DNA from: Bradyrhizobium elkanii WSM2783
GTDB taxonomy: Bacteria > Pseudomonadota > Alphaproteobacteria > Rhizobiales > Xanthobacteraceae
Direction of reading: 5' to 3'
DNA length: 64,000 nucleotides
NCBI RefSeq assembly: GCF_000472865.1
Contig: NZ_AXAP01000018.1
Span: 54,054 to 118,053 of the forward strand
The notes beneath the pieces were generated by a model. The model saw only the letters and a program-made list of their open reading frames with translations. It made no database searches and was not told the origin of the DNA. Below are positions 16,947 through 25,297 of the stretch, piece after piece (the stretch's first letter is position 1; each line of letters begins with the position of its first letter). The translations under genes were made by a program, and so were the position numbers.

Positions 16947-17918
16947 TCAATGCAGCCGCGGCCCCTTCAACAGTTTCGTGCGATCGATCGAGGCCAGCGT
17001 GACGTCGAAGGTGACGCCTTCGTGATAGACGGTGAGCGGCACGTCGACGCCGGCTGTGCCGAGCGACCAGAGCTTGCGATAGAAGCTCGCCTGGCTCATC
17101 ACCTTTTCGCCGTCAACGGCGAGGATGACGTCGCCGGTCTTCAGCTCGGCGCGCGCCGCCGGCCCCTTGCCGGCGATGCCGACCACGACAATGCGGTTGT
17201 CGATCTCGGTCGTGTACATGCCGAGCCAGGGCCGCGATGGCCGGTTGACGCGGCCATATTTGCGCAGGTCGTCGAACACCGGCATCAAGAGGTCGATCGG
17301 CACCATCATGTTGACATGCTCGGCGCGGGCGTTGCGCTCGCGTTCGAGCTGCAGCGAGCCGATGCCGATCAATTCGCCTTTGCCGGAGATCAGCGCGGTG
17401 CCGCCCCAATTCGGATGCGCGGGATAGGTGAACATCGCTTCATCGAGCAGATATTCCCAATAACCTGCGAATTCCTGCTTCGCCACGATCTGGCTCGCCA
17501 GCGAGCGGGTGCGGCCGCCGGCGCCACCGACCACGACATTGTCGCCGACCTTCGTCGCGGCGGAGGAGCCGATCGGCATTGGCTCGATGCCCGGCCGTCC
17601 CAGCGCCTGCACCAGGCCGAAGCCGGATTCGAAATCGAAGCCGAGCGGATGGCCCTCGATCACACGACCGTCGCCGAGATGCAGCCACACGGTTTCCGCT
17701 TCAGTGATGAGATAGCCGATCGTCAGCACCAGCCCGTCGTCGATCAGGACACCGTTGCCGGCGCGCTCAGTGCCCAGCGTCTCCGCGCTGAACGCATCGG
17801 ACGGGATGATGGAGTGCAGTCCCACCACGGCGGTAAGCGTGCGGTCGAGATCGAATTTGTAATTGCCGGAACTGGGCTGGTGCGCCGGTGGCACTTTCCA
17901 TTCGGTCAAGGAAGACAT
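16947..17918 (-). CDS. HtrA-like trypsin-fold/PDZ protein lacking the catalytic triad
   Basis: A 323-residue protein with a trypsin-like beta-barrel (about 25-220) and a PDZ domain (about 228-312, from WLGMYTTEIDN through TGDVILAVDGEKV). It aligns in layout with S1C/DegP proteases, but all three catalytic positions appear changed. The usual TNAHVV is TIGYLI (His to Tyr69), the usual TDLAV is SGFGLV (Asp to Gly99), and the usual GNSGGP is NWGGTA (Ser to Trp171). No signal peptide is visible. It is probably a non-proteolytic binding or scaffold protein. The esterase gene follows in the same operon and may encode its partner. Confidence 0.82.
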   Translation of the reverse strand: MSSLTEWKVPPAHQPSSGNYKFDLDRTLTAVVGLHSIIPSDAFSAETLGTERAGNGVLIDDGLVLTIGYLITEAETVWLHLGDGRVIEGHPLGFDFESGFGLVQALGRPGIEPMPIGSSAATKVGDNVVVGGAGGRTRSLASQIVAKQEFAGYWEYLLDEAMFTYPAHPNWGGTALISGKGELIGIGSLQLERERNARAEHVNMMVPIDLLMPVFDDLRKYGRVNRPSRPWLGMYTTEIDNRIVVVGIAGKGPAARAELKTGDVILAVDGEKVMSQASFYRKLWSLGTAGVDVPLTVYHEGVTFDVTLASIDRTKLLKGPRLH

Positions 17919-18061
17919 GAAGGATCTCCGTAAGAATCGCGTTTCCTTCGACTAACGCCGCACCCAATATTCAATGTCCGGTGGATCGTCCCGGAGGCAA
18001 TATAACAACGAAATGAGCCCAGCGCGAGCGGGCTTCATCGTTTGGAACGACTACAAATGCG

Positions 18062-19123
18062 TCAGCCCCGCCATTGCCGATAGTCGCGCCGAACCTTCCC
18101 GTTCGCGACGGTTGCCGCTGCTTGCAGCCAGCCGCGTGGGCGCTTTCGCAGGTCGGCTTCGATGGCCCGGCGTCCGGCCGGGCTGGCGGCGTGGATGGAC
18201 GCAACATCGAATGCCATGGCGTGAAGCAGCTTCAGGTGCAGCTTTCTCCCGGCGCTCTTCCCGAGTTCGATTTTCTTGGAATCGGCGGAGATGCGGCGGA
18301 AGATGAACTTATTGTGTACGGTCAGAAAGGGATCCGGCGAACGGTACCTGCCGTTGGCCGATTTGAGGAAGTTCGATTTTCCGTGTCCTGTCGGGTTGTG
18401 AGCCCAGGTCCATGCCGAGGGCACCAGCGCCTTTGCCTCGCGAACGACCAGGCCTTCACGCCATTTCGCGATCACGGCGTAACGCGGCCGCCCCAGGCTG
18501 CCGCCGCCCTTCTTGAAAACCTGGCATAACCGGATGTGGCTAGCGTCCTTTGGCAGGCTTGCCTCCAGCACCTTCTCGACTTCCTTCTGTCGCGGGCGGG
18601 GCTTGCGATATTTTTCGATGTCCTCCCAGAATTCCTCCGTTTCTCGGTCGTCCGGCTCGGCGTAGGGCCTGAGCCAGGTTCGGTTCTCGAACAACAGCGC
18701 CGGTCGCGGGCGTTCCAGACCCTCGCGATATCCCTTCAACAGGGCGCTGGCGGCATCTTCATCGTCGACAGCCGAACGCGGCGCGAGCTGGATGCTGGTT
18801 GCCAGGCGGACGAGATCGAGCACATAGGGCATCTCGGCGGCTTCGTCGAAATCGTTGACGCCCCAGACCAGGCGGCCGTCGGCGTCGCGCCAGGTTCCGA
18901 AATTTTCCAGATGCAGATCGCCGACCGCGAGCACCTTGGGCGCGTCCATCAACTCCGGACACCAGTCGCTGATCTTCCTCGCCCAGCGGAAATAGGTCGC
19001 GCGCAGGAAGATGAAGGCGCTCTCCTTCATTCGCTCATGCTTGTAGTCGACGTCGCTCTTGACGATATTGCACCGCGTGGCCAGCCACTTTTCGTATTCC
19101 CTGTTATCATCGCGGAAAGACAT
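18062..19123 (-). CDS. DUF2252 family protein (kinase-like fold)
   Basis: A 353-residue DUF2252 protein. The family blocks are present: KHERMKESAFIFLRATYFRW, GDLHLENFGTW and VNDFDEAAEMPYVLDLVRL. GDLHxxN and the NDFD are the counterparts of the catalytic loop and metal-binding motif of aminoglycoside-phosphotransferase-like kinases, so ATP-dependent phosphotransfer is plausible but unproven. ATG 19123 gives the family start MSFRDDN; an ATG at 19135 is also in frame. It appears to be a single-gene unit. Confidence 0.85.
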   Translation of the reverse strand: MSFRDDNREYEKWLATRCNIVKSDVDYKHERMKESAFIFLRATYFRWARKISDWCPELMDAPKVLAVGDLHLENFGTWRDADGRLVWGVNDFDEAAEMPYVLDLVRLATSIQLAPRSAVDDEDAASALLKGYREGLERPRPALLFENRTWLRPYAEPDDRETEEFWEDIEKYRKPRPRQKEVEKVLEASLPKDASHIRLCQVFKKGGGSLGRPRYAVIAKWREGLVVREAKALVPSAWTWAHNPTGHGKSNFLKSANGRYRSPDPFLTVHNKFIFRRISADSKKIELGKSAGRKLHLKLLHAMAFDVASIHAASPAGRRAIEADLRKRPRGWLQAAATVANGKVRRDYRQWRG

Positions 19124-19225
19124 GGGAGACCTCACAGGGTTGGATCGGTGGGATAGATTCTACCTTAAGGGTTCCGCTGCGAACCTCGCATGTAGCTTCT
19201 TGAGCCGACGCGAAACGTCGCATAC

Positions 19226-19777
19226 ATGCCGACCAATCCGGTCCTGGCCGACGGAGCCGAAAATGCATCGCGGGAGCAAAGATCGTTGAAGGCGGCACGT
19301 CGCGCGCCCGCAAGTGCGGGCATCCTGATGTATCGCCGTTCAGGGGCGCGGCTGGAAGTTCTGCTCGTGCATCCCGGCGGGCCTTACTGGCGCCGCAAGG
19401 ACGAGGGCGCGTGGTCGATCCCGAAGGGCGAGATGGACGGGGAAGAGGATGCAATCGCCGTGGCGCGTCGTGAATTTGCCGAGGAGACCGGCGTCGTCCT
19501 TGATCAGCCGTTTGAGCCGCTGGGCGAGATCCGCCAGCGTGCCGGAAAGCGCGTGATCGCCTTCGCCGTCGAAGGCGATCTCGATGTGCATGCTATCAGG
19601 AGTAATATCTTCGAGATCGAGTGGCCACCGAGAAGCGGGAAGATGCAGGCATTCCCTGAGATCGACCGCGCCGAATGGTTCGATCTCGCGGCCGCGCATG
19701 CGAAGATCCTCGAAGGCCAGCGGCCGCTGCTCGATCGTCTCGCCGAGCTTGTCGGCCCATCAGGGAGGAGTTTATGA
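19226..19777 (+). CDS. NUDIX hydrolase
   Basis: A 183-residue NUDIX protein. The Nudix box lies at about residues 68-90 (GEMDGEEDAIAVARREFAEE then TG), with the metal-binding REFAEE intact. The sequence SAGILMYRRSG and WSIPKGEMD resemble the YfcD/diadenosine-type branch found in Rhizobiales. It hydrolyses a nucleoside diphosphate linked to another group; the substrate is not predictable. Its stop overlaps the DUF1810 start by ATGA, so the two are translationally coupled. Confidence 0.9.
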   Translation: MPTNPVLADGAENASREQRSLKAARRAPASAGILMYRRSGARLEVLLVHPGGPYWRRKDEGAWSIPKGEMDGEEDAIAVARREFAEETGVVLDQPFEPLGEIRQRAGKRVIAFAVEGDLDVHAIRSNIFEIEWPPRSGKMQAFPEIDRAEWFDLAAAHAKILEGQRPLLDRLAELVGPSGRSL

Positions 19778-20193
19778 GCGACCGCTTTGATCTCGCGCGC
19801 TTTGTCGATGCACAGGCTCCGGTTTATCGGCAGGTTGTGGCGGAGCTCAGCCGCGGCCGCAAGCAAAGCCACTGGATGTGGTTCATCTTCCCACAGCTTG
19901 CCGGCCTCGGGTTCAGCGCGATGGCGCAGCGTTTTGCGATCGCTTCCCGCGACGAGGCGATCGCCTATCTCCAGCATGATATCCTGGGACCGCGGCTCCT
20001 GGAGTGCACGCGTCTGGTCAACGCGGTCGAAGGCAAGACCATCCGGGACATTCTCGGCAGCCCCGATGATCTGAAGTTCCGCTCCTCGATGACCTTGTTC
20101 GCCGCCGTGTCGGTCGCTCCGGAATTTCCCGCTGCGCTGAAGAAATATTATGGCGGCGAAGCCGACCCGAGAACGCTGGAGTTGCTCGGTTAG
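19774..20193 (+). CDS. DUF1810 family protein
   Basis: A 139-residue DUF1810 protein with family motifs RFVDAQAPVY, KQSHWMWFIFPQLAGLG, ILGPRLLECTRLV and DDLKFRSSMTLF. The family is small, soluble, mostly helical and of unknown function. ATG 19774 follows gggaggag and overlaps the NUDIX stop. Confidence 0.9.
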   Translation: MSDRFDLARFVDAQAPVYRQVVAELSRGRKQSHWMWFIFPQLAGLGFSAMAQRFAIASRDEAIAYLQHDILGPRLLECTRLVNAVEGKTIRDILGSPDDLKFRSSMTLFAAVSVAPEFPAALKKYYGGEADPRTLELLG

Positions 20194-20207
20194 CCAGTCC
20201 ATTCGCT

Positions 20208-20313
20208 GTCATTCCGGGGCGCGACGAAGTCGCGAGCCCGGAAATCCATCAGGCCGCATGCGCAGGTGGAGAAATGGATTCCGGGCTCGCGCTGACGCGC
20301 GCCCCGGAATGAC
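20208..20313. repeat. Palindromic repeat, cattccgg type (copy 2)
   Basis: Arms gtcattccggggc and gccccggaatgac are perfect inverse complements, and the interior shares gaaatggattccgggctc with the copy at 9783-9888. It lies between convergent genes, so it may also act as a transcription terminator. Confidence 0.8.
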
Positions 20314-20354
20314 GGCGCGTATTGTACGCGAGGCATGCAGAAATCGACTCGAAG

Positions 20355-21872
20355 TCACTCCGCCTTCGCGTGCACGCGCGATGGCATGATCCGGAATGGG
20401 CGATTCTCCTTCAGCCATGCGGCGCGCTCGTCGCGCAACAGCGTGCGGCGGACCTTGCCGGAATCGTCGCGCACCTGCGCGTCCACGATTTCAAAGCTCT
20501 CCGGATGCTTGTAGCGGCTCAGCCTGTCGGCGAGGAAATCGCCCATGCCATCGGCGATCGCGTGCGCGTTGACGGCCGGATCGCACTCGATGATCGCATG
20601 GATACGCTGGCCGAATTCGGGGTCGGGCAGGCCGACCACCACGCAGGAGCGCACGTCGGGATGCGCACACACCGCAGCCTCGACCTCCGCCGGATAGATG
20701 TTGGCGCCGCCGCGCAGGATCATGTCGGCGAGCCGGTCGCCGAGATAGAGATAGCCATCTTCATCCAGCCGGCCGATGTCGCCAAGCGACTCCCAGCCGT
20801 CGGCGCGGCGCTTCGGTTCGGCGCCGAGATAGTGATAGGTGGTGCCGGCGCCATCATTGGGCAGGAAATAGATCTCGCCGGTCTTGCCGGGAGCGACGTC
20901 ATTGCCGTCCTCGCCAATGATGCGCAGGCGCGCCGTCTCGCCGATCTTGCCGACCGAGCCCTTGTGCGCGAGCCATTCGACGCCGGAGATGATGCAGGAG
21001 CCCTGCCGTTCGGTGCCGCCATAGAGCTCCCAGATCCGCTCCGGCCCGAGCCACTCGATCCACTTCTCCTTCAGCCATGGCGGCATCGGCGCCGCCATGT
21101 GGAACACGACCTGCAGGCTGGAGAGATCGTAGCGGTTGCGCACCTCGTCCGGCAGCGACCAGATCCGGTGCATCATGGTCGGCACGAAATTGACCCATTG
21201 CACGCGCTCGGCCTCGATCTGGCGCAGCGTCTCCTCGGCATCGAACTTGGTCAGGCCGGTGAGGCGTCCGCCGCCGAACAAGGCAAAATGCGAAACGATG
21301 AATGGCGCGTTGTGATAGAGCGGCCCCGGATTGAGCAGCGAGGCGCCGAGCGGGATGCTGAGCGGTGGCGCCATGGTGGTATCGACCACGGCGGGCAGAT
21401 GATCGAGGATCACTTTCGGCCGGCCGGTCGAGCCGCCGCTCGTCATCGCCTTCCAATAGCGCGAGACGGGAGCCGCAAGCGGCTCGTCGGAAAATCCTTC
21501 GGGCACGAAGCCGATTGGCAGCGAGTTCGGCGCATTCCAATCGGGTTCGCCGCCCACCACCAGCGCGGGCTTGAGGATATCGAGCACCGCGGCCGCTTCG
21601 CCGCGCGGCAATCGCCAGGACAGCGAGGTCGGTGTCGCGCCACACTTCCATACCGCAAAGGTGGTCTCGAAGAATGCGTTGCTGTTGGGCAGCCCGATCG
21701 CGACGAAGTCGCCGGGCTTGACGCCCTTGGCCGCAAACGCCCGCGCGCGGGCATTGGCACCGCGCTCGAGTTGCTCCCACGTCAGAGTATCCTGTCCATG
21801 ACGAATGGCGATCGTATCCGCCGGCTGGCGTTCAGCATACCAGCGCGGTACGTCGGCGATCGGGATCAGCAT
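20355..21872 (-). CDS. AMP-forming acyl-CoA synthetase (bile acid-CoA ligase-like)
   Basis: A 505-residue ANL-superfamily ligase. The phosphate-binding loop TSGGSTGRPK is near residue 170, ELYGGTE near 290, the hinge region GDRLADMILRGGANIYPAEV near 395 and the C-terminal catalytic Lys in SGKVRR. It activates a carboxylic acid to acyl-AMP and then acyl-CoA. Family feel is toward BaiB-type and medium-chain ligases. ATG 21872 (MLIPIADVPRWYAERQ) is the family-like start; the frame continues upstream to 21941 with unlikely sequence. It appears to be alone on its strand. Confidence 0.88.
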   Translation of the reverse strand: MLIPIADVPRWYAERQPADTIAIRHGQDTLTWEQLERGANARARAFAAKGVKPGDFVAIGLPNSNAFFETTFAVWKCGATPTSLSWRLPRGEAAAVLDILKPALVVGGEPDWNAPNSLPIGFVPEGFSDEPLAAPVSRYWKAMTSGGSTGRPKVILDHLPAVVDTTMAPPLSIPLGASLLNPGPLYHNAPFIVSHFALFGGGRLTGLTKFDAEETLRQIEAERVQWVNFVPTMMHRIWSLPDEVRNRYDLSSLQVVFHMAAPMPPWLKEKWIEWLGPERIWELYGGTERQGSCIISGVEWLAHKGSVGKIGETARLRIIGEDGNDVAPGKTGEIYFLPNDGAGTTYHYLGAEPKRRADGWESLGDIGRLDEDGYLYLGDRLADMILRGGANIYPAEVEAAVCAHPDVRSCVVVGLPDPEFGQRIHAIIECDPAVNAHAIADGMGDFLADRLSRYKHPESFEIVDAQVRDDSGKVRRTLLRDERAAWLKENRPFRIMPSRVHAKAE

Positions 21873-22010
21873 GAAGGCGTTTCCATTTTTAGTGGGCTGC
21901 TCGCAGCCGTGTCTGTGTCTTGATCGTGTGGCGTGGCGCACTTCATCAACAGGAGTCGAGGCGAGTCAAGCCGCGGGTGAGAGTCATTGCTTGACGATCG
22001 AATCGGAATC

Positions 22011-22096
22011 GTAGGGTGGGTAGAGCGAAGCGAAACCCACCATTCGTGCCGCTTGCTCCGAAGTTGATGGGTTTCGCTTCGCTCTACCCATCCTAC
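22011..22096. repeat. Long inverted repeat, gtagggtgggtagagcg type
   Basis: Arms of about 29 bases, beginning gtagggtgggtagagcgaag and ending cgctctacccatcctac, flank a 27-base spacer with one mismatch. I recall this as a dispersed repeat in Bradyrhizobium genomes. It sits in the spacer upstream of the acyl-CoA ligase start and just past the stop of the following minus-strand gene. Confidence 0.7.
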
Positions 22097-22135
22097 GGGA
22101 TATTGCGATCTGTGCCGCCGAACACAGCGCTCGTG

Positions 22136-22690
22136 TTACATGAGTGGTTTGGTGGGCTCGGGCCAGAAATCGCCGGTCGGACCAGCCGGCCGCAGCTTCT
22201 GCATCTGCTCCGCGGTACAGGTCTTCTTCTGGATGGCCTCGGTGGTTTTGTGGCCGTTCTTCAGCCGATCTCCCATATCAGTCGGAAACCGGCATTTCGC
22301 CGCACGCGACTCGACATAGTCGATCAACTTGCTTTCGGCCCGGTTGTAATTGTCGATCAGCTTGCAGGCTTCGCCCGACGACGCGCGCCGGGCGGCGGCA
22401 GCCCTGATCAACCGACCTCGCTCCTCGACTTCTGCCCGCAGCGAACTAAATTCTTGCTTGCATTGGTCGGGGATTGCCTCTTGCGGAGCTACGGCGACGA
22501 GTGGCGCGCCGCCGAATGGGAACGGGCTCACGAAATTTGCCGGGGGCGCGTTGCCATTCTCCACCGGCTGGCCCGGCGCGGCCTGGCCTGGCAGCGGTGC
22601 CGGAAACGTACCCTGCGCCCGCGCACCATCTCCAATGAACGCAACAATGGTGGCTGCCGTCAACGGCGCAATCAGGCGGCGGAAGGTCAA
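22136..22690 (-). CDS. Secreted hypothetical protein
   Basis: A 184-residue exported protein starting at a probable TTG (22690) preceded by ggag at 8 bases. The signal peptide ends near GARAQG. A Pro/Gly/Ala-rich linker follows to about residue 70, then a helical domain with four cysteines (DQCKQEF, GEACKLI, AAKCRFP and KKTCTAEQ), probably paired. An upstream ATG at 22726 would add 12 residues. Function is unknown; similar proteins are common in Bradyrhizobium as I recall. Confidence 0.65.
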   Translation of the reverse strand: MTFRRLIAPLTAATIVAFIGDGARAQGTFPAPLPGQAAPGQPVENGNAPPANFVSPFPFGGAPLVAVAPQEAIPDQCKQEFSSLRAEVEERGRLIRAAAARRASSGEACKLIDNYNRAESKLIDYVESRAAKCRFPTDMGDRLKNGHKTTEAIQKKTCTAEQMQKLRPAGPTGDFWPEPTKPLM

Positions 22691-22801
22691 GGCTCGTTCT
22701 CCGGTAGGATTGTGAGGACGTCCCAACGTTCGAGCAAAGCGTAGTTTCTCTTACGGTCTCTTAGCTCAATTAACAATTGAATTCCGACGCCACGATGTCC
22801 T

Positions 22802-24676
22802 TCACGAGCGCGCGGACGCTGCAGGACGCGATCCACCCTGTGGCTTGCGCGTGTAGATTTGTTCGATCTCGGCCGCGAAGCGATGCTCGAGCGCCGGGCG
22901 CTTGTTCTTCAGCGTCGGCGTTAGCAGGCCGGCAGCAATGGTCCATGGCTCCAGCGTCCACCATACCGCGCGCGGTGTCGCATAGGCCGGGTAGGCTTTG
23001 ACGGCCTCGGCGATCCGTTTGACGAGGAATGCGGTTTCTGCGTCCGCGCCGCTGCTCGCGAGCCTGGCCTTCTCCCGCTCCCAGGCCTTCGCATTCAGCA
23101 CCACGAGCGCGGCGAGGAAAGGACGATTCTCGCCGATCACCATGGCCTGCTCGAACAAGGGATCGGCGAGGATCGCGGTTTCGAGATCGACGGGCGCGAT
23201 CTTCTCGCCGGTCGAGGTCACCAGGATGTCCTTGATGCGGCCGGTGATGCTGATGCGGCCGCCTTCGATGCGGGCTTGATCGCCGGTGTGCAGCCATCCG
23301 TCGGCTTGCTTGATCCGGCGCGTCTCGTCCGGCTGGTGCCAATAGCCGAGCATCACGTTCGGCCCCCGCACCAATAGCTCCTGATCCTCACTGATGCTGA
23401 CTTCGATACCGTCGAGCGGCCGGCCGACCGAGCGGGGATCGTTGTCATCAGCGGTGTTGACGGAGACAACGGGTGAGGTCTCGGTCATGCCATAGCCCTG
23501 CAGGATGTCCAGTCCGAGCGCCAGGAACAGCCGGATCACCCGCTCGCCGATCGCCGCGCCGCCGCTGACGGCCACCCGCAGCCGCCCGCCGAACTGAGCC
23601 AGCACCTTGTCGGCGACCAGGCGCCTGAGCAGCGGCCAGATCATCCGATCGAACAGCGACAGCTTGCCACCTTGCTGCCTCGCATCAAAGCGCCGTCCGC
23701 CGACGGCAATGGTAAGATCGAGCAGTTCGCGTTCGAAGCGGCCGGCCGCCTCGCTGTGCTGCATGATCAGGGCATAGATGCGCTCATAGATCCGCGGCAC
23801 GGAGATCAGCACGGTAGGCTGCACCTGCTTCAAATCATCGGAGAGCTGCTGCACTGATCGCGCATAGGCGACGCAGGCGCCGGCGGCGATCGGATAGTAG
23901 TAGCCGCCGGTACGCTCGAACGTATGCGACAGCGGCAGGAAGGACAGGAAGACATCATTTGGGCTGGCGACGATGCGCGCGTGGACCGCCTTGACGTTTG
24001 CCACGATGTTGCCGTGCGAGAGCATGACGCCCTTGGGGCGGCCGGTCGTGCCGGAGGTGTAGACGATCGCGGCAAGATCATCCGGCTGCAACGCCGCGTC
24101 GTTCATGGCGGCCTCGGCCGTCCGTCCGGGCCCAAGCCACGATTTCAGCGCCTCCACGCGACGATCGGTTGCTGCCGGGTCTTCCGTATCTTGCAGATCG
24201 GCGCAGACGACACGTTTGAGCGTGTCCGTCGGCGCGCCGGCGCTCGCAAGAATCCGCCAGCGGTCGATGGTGTCGACCAAGAGCAGCGACGCCGCGGAAT
24301 CCTTCAGGATGTAGACGATGCTTTCGGGATTATCGATCGCGTGCATCGGCACCGGCACCATGCCGCGCGACAATGCGGCCTGGTCCATCGCGATATGCTC
24401 GATGCCATTGGGCATCAGGATGGCGACGCGCTCGCCGGCTGCGAACCCCTCGGCGGCGAGTGCGCGCCGCCAGCGGTCGAACTCCAGGTCGATCTGGTGC
24501 CAGGAATGGCTGACCCAGCGCCCGGCCGCTGCATCGAAATGCCGGTAGGCTTCCGTATCAGGCGTTGCCCGGACGCGCCAACGCAGCAGCTCGGGCAGCG
24601 TGCGGACCTGCGCAAGCGTATCCGGCGCGCCGGTTTGCGGGATCAAAGGGGCGCCGGACCGTTCTTCCATCTGCAC
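22802..24676 (-). CDS. Long-chain acyl-CoA synthetase (AMP-forming)
   Basis: A 624-residue FAA1-type long-chain acyl-CoA ligase. It has YTSGTTGRPKGVMLSHGN near residue 207, the linker PRIYERI typical of the long-chain branch, GYGMTETSPV near 370, and GRIKDILVTSTGEKIAPVDLE near 490 with the family C-terminal domain. It lacks an obvious signal or membrane segment. Its neighbours do not form an evident pathway, though dodecin upstream on the same strand is 115 bases away. Confidence 0.88.
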   Translation of the reverse strand: MQMEERSGAPLIPQTGAPDTLAQVRTLPELLRWRVRATPDTEAYRHFDAAAGRWVSHSWHQIDLEFDRWRRALAAEGFAAGERVAILMPNGIEHIAMDQAALSRGMVPVPMHAIDNPESIVYILKDSAASLLLVDTIDRWRILASAGAPTDTLKRVVCADLQDTEDPAATDRRVEALKSWLGPGRTAEAAMNDAALQPDDLAAIVYTSGTTGRPKGVMLSHGNIVANVKAVHARIVASPNDVFLSFLPLSHTFERTGGYYYPIAAGACVAYARSVQQLSDDLKQVQPTVLISVPRIYERIYALIMQHSEAAGRFERELLDLTIAVGGRRFDARQQGGKLSLFDRMIWPLLRRLVADKVLAQFGGRLRVAVSGGAAIGERVIRLFLALGLDILQGYGMTETSPVVSVNTADDNDPRSVGRPLDGIEVSISEDQELLVRGPNVMLGYWHQPDETRRIKQADGWLHTGDQARIEGGRISITGRIKDILVTSTGEKIAPVDLETAILADPLFEQAMVIGENRPFLAALVVLNAKAWEREKARLASSGADAETAFLVKRIAEAVKAYPAYATPRAVWWTLEPWTIAAGLLTPTLKNKRPALEHRFAAEIEQIYTRKPQGGSRPAASARS

Positions 24677-24791
24677 TTAGCCTCCCGACGACGTTGAGCG
24701 TCAAACGAAAACATGAATCTGTCGCACGGGGGCTACCTCACATCTTTGACTTGGCGCAAGAATGATTATGTGGCGCGCCGGATGTTCGGAC

Positions 24792-25016
24792 TCACTCCTC
24801 CAGTGTGAATCCAACTCGCAGCGTGACCTGGTAGTGGCGGACGGCGCCATTCTCGATATGGCCTCGCGTCTGCACGACTTCGAACCACTTCATCTCGCGA
24901 ATGGTCTTGGCAGCGCGGGCAATGGCATTCTGGATCGCATCCTCGATGCTCTTCTCGGACGATCCGACGAGGTCCAGGATCTTGTAGACGTGGTCTTTCT
25001 CGGCTGTCGTCGGCAT
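24792..25016 (-). CDS. Dodecin family flavin-binding protein
   Basis: A 74-residue dodecin. The motif DHVYKILDLVGSSEKSIEDA and the central REMKWFEVVQTRGHI carry the Trp that stacks on the flavin in characterised dodecins; the C-terminus VRHYQVTLRVGFTLEE completes the antiparallel sheet. Dodecins assemble as 12-mers that store or buffer riboflavin, FMN or related flavins in the cytosol. ATG 25016 is preceded by aaaggagg. Confidence 0.92.
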   Translation of the reverse strand: MPTTAEKDHVYKILDLVGSSEKSIEDAIQNAIARAAKTIREMKWFEVVQTRGHIENGAVRHYQVTLRVGFTLEE

Positions 25017-25297
25017 GGCAAACCTCCTTTGCAAGTGGTTTCAGGTCATTCGCGGCGTATCCGGATTGTTGCTCCGTCCACCCAGGATCAGTCGGCAGCG
25101 GCGCGGCGTCCAGTCTGAACGAGTTCACTGCACCTGGAGTTCCGCTCGCCTCGCTGCTCGCCCAACGACATGCGCCGGTGGTCATGGCCCCAGCGCCGGT
25201 TCTGACTGGTCGAGATGTCCCGATCACGCTATCATCCCCAGGTTGCAGATCTTTCCGAGACGGTAAGTTCAGATCGTCGCGCCCAGGGGGGAGCCTC

